Below are positions 56,661 to 64,000 of a stretch of DNA of 64,000 bases, piece after piece; position 1 is the first letter of the stretch; each line of letters starts with the position of its first letter. A model generated the notes under the pieces. The model made no database searches. It saw nothing but the letters and a program-made list of their open reading frames with translations, and was not told where the DNA came from. The stretch comes from Heterohyrax brucei. Its lineage: Eukaryota > Chordata > Mammalia > Hyracoidea > Procaviidae. Made by a program: the position numbers and the translations under genes. Location of the stretch: contig CM053140.1 in NCBI GenBank assembly GCA_028571685.1, positions 21,619,501 through 21,683,500 of the forward strand, given 5' to 3'.

Positions 56661-57289
56661 CCCTTTATACAGAGACCTCCCATTTCCACCTCATTTTTAT
56701 CGTCACTGTTCCGAAATTGGGAACATGAATGGCCTTTGATCCGAGAAGCCTTCAACAAAAATATGACGCGTTACTACTACAATCTGTGGCTGAATGACCA
56801 GCATCTAAGCTGGCTCATATCCTGTCTCATCCAACCATTAAAATCTTGGACAAACACTGCTGTTTCAGCTCCAGAAAACCTTCAGTGACCACATCACCTT
56901 CTATCTGCAGACCAAGTAGGAATGGCTGTATTGTTTCACACATAATCATGACGAAAATGTCGGCTTTATACCCAAAGAAATTCAGGAAACGTGCCCGTAA
57001 TTTCCTTCTGAATTTGGAATCCATTTGAGACAGACACGGGGGAACGATGTAGCAGTCGGCGTCTGCAAGGATTACACCGTTGGAAACCCCATAGGGCGGC
57101 TCTACTATCCTACAACGTTGCTATCAATTAGACTTCACGGCAATCTTTTCAGACGTTTCAAAATCCACCTACCCATTTCCAACTCATGCTTTAAATTCGT
57201 CTCTTAAATATCTACAAATATCTACAAACATTAAAAGAGGAGATACGTACATAACTCCTCATCATCTTAGTTTCTGTATGAACAGCAGC
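56661..57289. other. Non-coding sequence collinear with block A
   Basis: It matches 18,941-19,540 and includes a weak AfroSINE-like remnant near 57,055-57,150. No gene is recognised. Confidence 0.5.
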
Positions 57290-57960
57290 ACTCCAATCGC
57301 TGCGGCACTTGGAGCAGCGCACGGGACAGCGAGGGCTCAGGGCCTTCCCACTCGGGCCAAGCGCCCCGAGCCTCCCCACTGCATTTCTCACAAACTCCCA
57401 CGGTAGTTGATGCTGTTGATCTGAAAAACCACTTTTGCTCAGCGAGAGTCCCATGGTTTTACCTGTCATTCCACCCAGAGATACAGCGCCACTCACCTAC
57501 GAGTCGTACAACTTGCGGTACTTGCGAAGCGGAAGTGCCCAGACGGCCTGGGCCCCACAGGGCTTCCGTTGAAGAGTGACGTCGGAGGGAGCTCCGCCCA
57601 CCGGACCGCCCCCTTCGGGACCCTGCGGCCCTGCACAACGTGGCGACGGTAAGGCCCGCGGCTCTCGCGGCTCTCCCAGGGGTGAGAAGTCAGGAATATG
57701 GGAGACAGCGGGAGCACAGACCTCAGCTCGGTGCGCTGTACGTGCTGCTGGAACAAGCATGACACACACAAAGCCAGGCCTCCCTCCCACAGCGGCTGTC
57801 GAGGCACCCAGCATGGCGGCCGGCCCTCACACTACCACTTCCGCTTCCCGTTTTTGGCAACACTTTTTTGCAATGTCACGGGCTCCGAACGCTGACCCAG
57901 AGGGCTCTACCCAGTGACTGGTCGAGTTCGGTGCCTTCGCTCGGTCTAAGGTTCTGTGCA
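57290..57960. promoter_or_regulatory. CpG-rich promoter-like region (block B)
   Basis: Visibly dense in CpG and GC in an AT-rich surround. Candidate sites are a CRE-like tgacgtcgg (57,579-57,587), ETS-like gcggaagtgc (57,529-57,538) and cacttccgcttccc (57,836-57,849), and a YY1-like gcatggcggccgg (57,811-57,823). This is typical of a housekeeping or zinc-finger gene 5' end. Open frames in both directions come from the GC content. I could not identify the gene; only a candidate downstream exon (58,225-58,325) can be linked. Confidence 0.6.
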
Positions 57961-58224
57961 CTGGGGTCTTCTTTGCCTCTGGAAACAAAAGCCTAAGGTT
58001 TCTGAAATGCGCAAAGAAACACAAGACAGTTCAGTAGGCAAAGATTTCTAATGTACTTGGAGAGCAAAGGAAGATGTATTTCCATACTTATCCATTTGAA
58101 AGTCAATATTTACCATGTCTTTTAGAGAAATATTCACCTCTCATATGTATTTGCCAGTCTTTAAAATTGTTATAAGTGCCTCCTTTGACTTCTCTTTTAT
58201 GGTTTGTTTTCTCTTACCTATCAG
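57961..58224. other. Putative intron between CpG region and candidate exon
   Basis: Collinear with 20,206-20,428, and ends in a long pyrimidine-rich tract. Nothing else is seen. Confidence 0.4.
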
Positions 58225-58325
58225 GTGTCTCTCCTTAGGAATAGGCGACCAACTCTGCAAACCCAGTCTGAACTCTGCAAGAGCTGAGGACACTTGAGAG
58301 GAGCATTTTCGACGATGAGAGGCAG
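58225..58325 (+). other. Candidate 101-bp exon (block B copy)
   Basis: Preceded by a strong pyrimidine tract and 'acctatcag', and followed by cag/gtgggc. Same length as the A copy. An ATG lies 11 bp before the donor in B but not in A. If real, it would be a non-coding exon. Confidence 0.4.
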
Positions 58326-58877
58326 GTGGGCACTATTACTTCTGAGGAAAAATAGGTAAAAGTGAAAGTCGTTTTGAAAATGTCTGCTGTAAACCATTTT
58401 TACTTTTTTCTCTGGTACAAACATGTATAAGAAATTGATCACATATACTCATCTGAACTGGTTAAGGGCTCAGTTTTGAGATTTGCATATACACTGATAG
58501 ACCTCGTTGAACATTAAGTTTCCGTTTTATGGGATCTTGTGTAAAATGGGAATTCCACAACACTTAATTTTGCTCTTAAGGAATCTGTATATGCATCCAG
58601 AGGCAGTCATACACACAGAACCAGGGGACACTGCTGATTCAAAGTCAGAAAAGATGAGCATCAGAGGTGGATCCTTTTACCGTATCTTTACCATGTGTGC
58701 ACTGAGCAAATAATCTGAGAAGCTGGTTTCTGCAAAGAGGAACAAGGCATCAGGATTGGAGGACGACTCATTAACAACCTGCCGTACGCAGACGACACAC
58801 CTTACTTGCTGGAAGTGAAGCAGATCTGAAACACCGATGAAGAGCAAGAACTATAGCCTTCAGTACGGATTGCACCT

Positions 58878-59350
58878 GGTCATGGACTGTGTTCCCCACA
58901 AAATCAGTAGCAATTTGGCTATGCCTAATTCCTGGTATTCAGTGTGCTGCCTCCATTTTGCAATTCCTGTCCCTATGAGGTGAGTCAGGGTGGGTGGGCA
59001 GCAGTGGTTTTGGCAGACTAAGATTCAATGGTGTAAGTTGGTTTGGGACCTTGAGGCAGTCTATGGAGGTATAAAGGAAAAAATCTAGCAGAGAGAATCG
59101 GGACCCTCACCCTATCAAGAACACAGCACCAGGAGAAGAGTGCGTCCTTCAGGCCTGAGGTTCCTGGACCAAGGTGTTCCCCACCCAAAGACTGATGCAA
59201 CACAAGGACTTTCCTTCAGAGCTGACACAGGGACAGCCCTTCCCCTAAATGTGGCCTTGTAACCTACTGGACTGTGTAAGAATGAACTTCTCTCTTAAAG
59301 CCATCCACTGTCTGATAATTCTGTTAGAGCAGCACTGGCTTCCTAAAACA
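58878..59350 (+). mobile_element. MaLR-type LTR inside the RTE copy (block B)
   Basis: 473 bp from ggtcatggactgtgttcccc to 'cttcctaaaaca', flanked by cacct (58,873-58,877) and catct (59,351-59,355). It is the orthologue of 23,703-24,176, so it predates the duplication. Confidence 0.85.
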
Positions 59351-59421
59351 CATCTCAACATCAAGAAAACAAAAATCCTTACAACTGGACCAGTAAGCAA
59401 CATGGTAATAAATGTCAGAGG

Positions 59422-59955
59422 TTGTCACCAGTTTCACTGTACTTGGGTCTACAATCCACACCCATGGAAGCCACAGTCAAGAAATCAAAAGATACACTGG
59501 GAACATCTGTGGCAAAGGATCTTTTTAAAGTACTGAAAAATGAGGATGTCACCTTGAAGACGAAAGTCTACCTGACCCAAGCCATGTTATTATCAGATGT
59601 AGCAAATGCATGTGAGAGCTGGATGATGAATGAAGAAGGCAGAAGAAGAGTTGATGCCTTTGAATTTTGGTGTTGGAGAAGAATGTTGAATGTATCATGG
59701 GTAGCCAGAAGAACCAACAGATCTGTTCTTGAAAAAGTACAACCAGAGTGCTTCTTGGAAACAAAGATGGCAAGACTACATCGTACATACTTTGGACATG
59801 CTGTCAGGGAGGATCACTCCCTGGAGAAGGACATCATGCTTCACCGAGTGGAGGGTCAGAGAAAAAGAGGAAGACCCTCAATGAGATGGGTGGACACAGT
59901 GGCCATAACAATGGGCTTAAGCATAAAAATGACCGTGGGCATGAGGCAAGACTGA
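59422..59955 (+). pseudogene. RTE ORF2 C-terminal coding remnant (177 codons open)
   Basis: An uninterrupted frame covers the end of the RTE polyprotein: a 'KSKDTLGTSVAKDLFKVLK' segment, AFEFWCWRRMLNVSW, ARRTNRSVLEK, YFGHAVREDHSLEKDIML and a GQRKRGRPSMRWVD segment. These are the conserved blocks after the RT domain in BovB-like elements. RT itself lies upstream in other frames, beyond the LTR, so no functional enzyme is made. An open frame this long in an otherwise decayed copy is probably chance plus moderate age. Confidence 0.85.
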
Positions 59956-60035
59956 GCAGTGTTTTGTTCTGTTGTGCATGAGCTCACTATGAGTTGAAAC
60001 CGACTTGATGGCACCTAGCAACAACCAGAACAAGT

Positions 60036-60305
60036 GAGCTGAAATGGGCTGGTACTGGTCTTTTTGAATCAGAAAAAAGAAACACATGATCTACTACAAC
60101 AAGAATGACAAATTGAAGAGGAATGGTATCACATTCATCATTAAAAGGAACACTTCAAAATATATGCTGAAGTACGAAACAACTGCTACCCATCCTCCAT
60201 CATTAATCTCATAGAAGCAGGATTTACATTGTACAGGAAAATCACACAATACCAGGAATCATAGATTGGGCCAATGGCTCCACATAGTTTTGGGGGAAAC
60301 AACAG
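60036..60305 (-). mobile_element. MaLR LTR fragment
   Basis: 60,190-60,305 matches one end of the LTR at 28,109-28,597 ('ggatttaca', 'caggaatcat', 'ccacatagttttggggg', ending near aaacaaca). 60,036-60,190 is unassigned. Confidence 0.55.
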
Positions 60306-60645
60306 GTACAAACATGACAGATACCAAGGAAGAGACTGTACAGTTCTCTATGACACTCTCAAACCTAGAAACAGAGCATCATCCACAAGCAAGTGGGCAA
60401 GGAAGAGACTGTTCTCGTGCCCAACTCACTCCACATTCTATCCATGTCTACTGGCCCTTTTCCCTTCCTGATGGTAAGCAGTACAGGGGGAAGGGTTGGC
60501 AGGTGCAGCAGCTCCTAATGTTGAGGAGATGCAGGGTGGTACCAGCACTTTTTCTTTGGGGGATATGGAGAGGTATCTCAGTACAGGGAGATGGAGGCCT
60601 TTAATCCTCACTGGAGGAGGTCTTGGCTGACACACAGTGGGTGGA
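60306..60645 (+). other. Orphan kinase leader fragment (type alpha)
   Basis: Similar to 28,598-28,850: 'gtacagttctctatgaca', 'aacagagcatcatcca', 'gtctactggcccttttcc', 'ggcaggtgcagcagctccta'. No kinase sequence follows. It shows that the array or its flanks once extended here. Confidence 0.6.
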
Positions 60646-60946
60646 AACATAAGATGGGAGGATGAAGAAGAGGCAGTGAAAGACATTTCAATGTGGACGC
60701 CACTGGGTCACAGTAAACATGGTGGCTGGACTATCACAGTAGTGATTCCCTTCAAGGAAGAAACATCGTCATCTGTTAGGGATCAAAGGACAAATATCTG
60801 CCTCCTGCCAAGGAGAAAGAGACCTTGCTGAAAGCCTTGTAATACGAGAGGCCTAGATGGAAGTCTGAATGTGGGGTAGATATCTTCCCTAACAGGACCT
60901 ACCCAGCCAGGGGTAGGAGGCCATCACCCCAGCAGGTCCTCTCGCT
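60646..60946. other. Unassigned non-coding sequence
   Basis: No gene or repeat family is recognised between the leader fragment and the SEA-domain exons. Confidence 0.4.
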
Positions 60947-61867
60947 TTAGACATAGACATTGTCCCTGTCCAGGGTGTAGGGGACAAGCTGGGTGACACC
61001 ACAGGTCAGCTGGTTCAGCTCCCAGTGAAGCTTCTCTCCATCCAGACTGCGGCCGTTAAGGACAGGGCAGAGTGTGTAGATGCCATCCACTTTGGGGCCT
61101 CCTTGTGCTCTTTGAGCCTGTGGAGGGAGAACCAGGGGATGACCACAAATGTTGCCTCCAGAGAGTGGTCTTGAGAGTCTTTGAGGGCAGGGCAGAGACA
61201 AGCAAGAGAAAATGAGACAGGTGAAGACTTGGACTTGTGATTTAAAGCAAGGGCATAAGACTTCTTTTTCTGGAGAAAATCCCTGGAGACAGAGTTGAAG
61301 ATCTAAAGGAAATATGCTAAATGGTTCCAACAAGGAGAGGAGTGAGTTCTGGAAGTCGCAGAATGGTAGCAGGGAAGAGGCAGTCCTGCTGAGGAGCTCT
61401 GCAGAGTCTAAGAGTGGTAGTGGGGACCAGAAAATGCCTTGGTCCTGGAGCAGATGCCTCCCAAATTCCACATCTACTGCGGAGGCTGAATCTGGCAAGG
61501 TAGAGGGAAACTGACCAAAGGCCTTAAGCCTCTTGACACATTCCTGCTGTCTTTGCCAGATGTACCACCTAAGTGAGGTCAGTCTGCAATCAGAGTAGAA
61601 GGTGTGAGCACTGGGCTTACTGAGCAAGGGCCCAAGCTTGGGAGAAAAGAAAAGTTGAAGAGGAGGGCTGCAGGGGCTGAGGGAAAGTGTGGGCAGGGAT
61701 GAGGTGGGGCTCCAAGCAGACATCCCAGTCCTCTTACCACGCTCTGCTGGATGCTGTCAGCTGAGGTGAACTTTTTAGTACCCTGGTATCCCATGTCATC
61801 CATACAGCACAGGTTTGTGATGGTGAAGTTGCAGGTGAACTGAACCGGGGCAGGTTGAAGAGCTGTA
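60947..61867 (-). CDS. MUC16: MUC16-like SEA-domain exons (three exons, partial gene or gene fragment)
   Basis: Three minus-strand exons splice in frame into a MUC16-type SEA domain. Exon 1 (61,738-61,867): acceptor cctctccag, donor gtaaga; residues include VQFTCNFTITNL, DDMGYQGTKKF and SIQQSV. Exon 2 (61,569-61,636, 68 bp): LGPLLSKPSAHTFYSDCRLT; acceptor ctcccaag, donor gtggta. Exon 3 (60,947-61,109): GPKVDGIYTLCPV, then LHWELNQLTCGV and LVPYTLDRDNVYV, then a stop. In MUC16, a membrane mucin of wet epithelia, such SEA domains occur in long tandem series and continue after LYVNG; here a stop replaces that, no further repeats are seen upstream in the window, and neighbours are unrelated. A pseudogene is likely, but no internal lesion is visible. 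A naive 258-codon frame (60,947-61,723) reads through both introns and should not be used as the protein. Confidence 0.72.
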
Positions 61868-62440
61868 CTGGAGAGGAAGAGACAGTTTTCCCTGTGGACT
61901 ACAGTAATAGGGAAGGTTGCCTAGAGCACTGGTCAGAAGCAACAGCAGTGAACTACGTACAGCCATTGGCTGCAGGAGCACAAGGAGAGAACAAAGATTT
62001 GGGGAACCCAAACTTCCTCATTGAGTCAGCATTAACTGAGCAGACATGGGTTCAAAGCTTTGTGCAGTCATAGCTGTCAAAGGCACAGTGTTACCAACTG
62101 TGTTATCAACACAAAATTTCTGTTGAAACCTTAACCCTCTTACCTGTGAATCTTAAGCATCCAATATTACAGAGCAGAACTGCCCTCACAGAGTCCTTTT
62201 AGGCTAAAATCTTTAATTTTAAAATTATTTGGCTGAAAATTATTTCCAAAGTTAGCAGTAGTACATCAACAGGGAACAGCCAGGAATTCAACCCTGATTC
62301 ACACAAAGGTGGTACAACAGGGGATACCACTGCTGATTGACACTTGGATCTTGATGGAAAGCAGAAAATACCATAAAGATGTTGACCTATGTTTTACTGA
62401 CTACACAAACACATCTGATTGTGTGAATCGTAATAAATAA
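61868..62440. other. Sequence upstream of the SEA-domain exons
   Basis: The first 20 bp are the polypyrimidine tract of exon 1. Beyond that I see no second SEA domain, mucin repeat or other gene. Confidence 0.45.
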
Positions 62441-63120
62441 TGGAGAATGTTGGGACAAAATGGAATTCCAGGACACTTCATTCTGCTCTTACGGAACCTG
62501 TGTACAGAAAGAAGAGGCAGTCATTCTAACACACAAATGAGTATTAGGTGGTTTAAAATCCAGAAATACTTCATCAGAGTCGTAATCTTTCCGTCTTAGC
62601 CTATATGCTCGGCAAGTATTCCTAGAAGCTGGACAATATGAACAAGAAGGGCAGGATTATCGATGCAGAAATACTCATTAACAATCTATGATGTGCATAT
62701 GATACAAATTTGACTGCTAAAAGTCAAGTAGATTTCAGGTAAAGTCTTTGGTGTGGATTGGACATCAACGTAAAGAAAACCAAAATCCACGCAACCAGAC
62801 CGGTAAGAACCATCATGATGAGTGGAAAAACACTGAAGTTATCAAGGATTTCATTTAACTCAGATCCTTGATCAGTATCCAGGAAGTTTGTTGTTGTTAG
62901 GTGCCAACAAGTCAAACCCGACTCACAGCAGTCCTGTCCACAACAGAAGGTAATTCTTCCTGGTCCTGGGCCATGCCCACAATGGTTGTTAGACTTTAGC
63001 CCATTGTTGGGAGCCATAAAGTAGCAGTCAGCAAATCAAAAGACACACAGCACTGCGAATATTGGATGCAGATGACCTCTTTAAATCTTAAAAAGCAAAG
63101 ATGTGACTCTGACGACTAAG
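62441..63120 (+). mobile_element. RTE LINE fragment with a nested reversed RTE tail
   Basis: Sense RTE sequence from aaaatggaattccaggacac through 'gagtcgtaatctttccgt' and 'gaccggtaagaaccatcatg' to about 63,120. It is split by an opposite-strand RTE-like 3' end at 62,885-63,025 ('ttgttgttgttaggtgccaa', 'cccattgttgggagcc'). The YADD region is destroyed. Confidence 0.75.
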
Positions 63121-63864
63121 CTGTAGTGTCATGGATCGACTTGAGCCAAGATGCACAGTCTTCAACAGGATCACTTATGCGTCATAATCCACTCTAACCT
63201 TTCTCTGAGGACTTGGCTTCAAGAATGATTTCACTTGTGGGCTAACACAGTCTGAGGACCAGGTCTTCTGGGGTCTCTCCAGGCTCAGTCAGGTCAGCAG
63301 GTCTGGTCTTGCTACTCCAATTTCAGTTCTACACTGCACTTTCTCCTACTTCATCAGAGGCTCTATTGTTTTCTCTGTGAGCACAGTCACTGGTGGTAGC
63401 CTGGTACCATCTAGTTCTTGCCTCTGGCTGATAGCCTCTAGTTTAGGTGGCCCTTTCTGTTGTTTTGGACTCCGAAGTACCTAACAACGTAATTGTGGAA
63501 GAAATAGCATTTTAGAACAGACTTCTTAGGTTTTATTAATGAGGTTGTATCAGAGTAGGCATTTACCCATGAGTCCATTTGTCATACTGTGGATGCTTCC
63601 GTGTAGCTGTACTGATGCAAGCTTTATCACCAGTATTCAAACACCCACAGAGTCACCCATGGTGGACACGTTTCAGCTGAGCTTCCAGACTAAAACAGAC
63701 CAGGAAGAAAGACTTGCTAGTCTACTTGAGAAGGACATCAGCCAGTGAAAACCTTATGAACAGCACTGTGCGTTGTCTGAGAGAGTGCCTGACGATGAAC
63801 CTCCCTGCGTGGAAAGGACTTCAGTGAAGACCAGCGAAGAGCTGACTCCTCAAAGTAGCCAAGC
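63121..63864. other. Unassigned non-coding sequence
   Basis: No gene is recognised. Frames at 63,539-63,748 and 63,773-63,973 lack any domain. Confidence 0.4.
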
Positions 63865-63925
63865 CAAGTGCCGTAGAGTCGGATCTGACTCATGGCAACC
63901 TCAAAATAGAGTCAACCGTATTGAT
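63865..63925 (-). mobile_element. AfroSINE fragment
   Basis: A short reversed 3' piece: aagtgccgtagagtcggatc and 'tgactcatggcaacc'. The rest is missing. Confidence 0.65.
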
Positions 63926-64000
63926 GTGGATGGAGTCAATCTTTCAGGACCCTCATTAACTGATGTGGCATGACTCAAAATGAGAAAAAAAGGCTGTAAA

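Larger units (their letters stand above)
44112..59437 (+). other. Segmental duplication block B (paralogous to 3,881-24,275)
   Basis: The same order of sequence as block A with anchors given there. It lacks the A segment 6,795-10,345 and the L1, and carries its own insertions. The CpG-rich promoter-like part is better preserved than in A. The stretch 44,112-45,185 is AT-rich and has no visible gene. Confidence 0.85.
58535..60035 (+). mobile_element. RTE/BovB LINE 3' half, split by a MaLR LTR (block B)
   Basis: It runs from gggaattccacaacactta through an RT catalytic YADD codon set (58,785-58,796, in PYADDTPYLL-like context), the LTR at 58,878-59,350, and the C-terminal coding region to the tail ggcacctagcaacaacc (60,010-60,026). 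It is the most complete RTE in the window but lacks the endonuclease and early RT, and cannot be autonomous. Confidence 0.85.

Noticed and set aside
57493..57917. Overlapping 104-113-codon frames on both strands
   Set aside because: They lie in the CpG-rich promoter-like stretch; GC-rich DNA has few stops, the A copy does not conserve them, and no domain is recognisable.
60947..61723. Single 258-codon minus frame as one protein
   Set aside because: It merges SEA-domain exons with two introns that carry clear splice signals; the spliced model is better.

Overview
This is mammalian nuclear DNA, and almost certainly afrotherian. It carries many tRNA-derived SINEs of the AfroSINE type (hallmark 'ggaaaccctggtgg', 'gctaaccaaa', tail near 'gactcgac'), together with several RTE/BovB-type LINE copies ending in 'ggcacctaacaac'. 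That pairing is the signature of Afrotheria; the consensus sequences look most like elephant, but the species is inferred, not proven. There are no operons, tRNA/rRNA genes or CRISPR arrays. Repeat family names come from memory of consensus features and were not searched.

Layout. (1) 1-24,275 is block A: an RTE reverse-transcriptase scrap, a roughly 2-kb linker that elsewhere sits upstream of kinase pseudogenes, then about 20 kb of repeats with a decayed CpG promoter and an L1 carrying an intact ORF1. (2) 24,271-28,600 begins with a third small copy of part of block A (24,271-24,625) and is otherwise repeat-rich. (3) 28,600-43,010 is a cluster of three composite pseudogene units in + orientation. 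They derive from a MARK/Par-1-type (perhaps sperm-motility-kinase-like) Ser/Thr kinase: catalytic domain, UBA, spacer and KA1. The C-lobe/UBA/spacer part is itself tandemly repeated at about 0.9 kb, twice in unit 1 and three times in unit 2. (4) 43,010-60,035 is a linker plus block B, a second and better preserved copy of block A, with a CpG-rich promoter-like stretch at 57,290-57,960. (5) 60,036-64,000 holds a truncated kinase leader, three antisense exons encoding a MUC16-type SEA domain with consistent splice sites, and a broken RTE.

Interpretation. No intact host protein-coding gene is convincing. The window looks like a local segmental-duplication cluster in which a kinase retrocopy or retrogene, linked to RTE sequence, was amplified with its flanks and then decayed. 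Copy-specific insertions give a relative order of events: L1 at 20,548-23,163 and a SINE at 17,252 occur only in A; an L1 3' end at 52,634-53,876, an LTR-like element at 55,225-55,800 and a SINE at 47,273 occur only in B.
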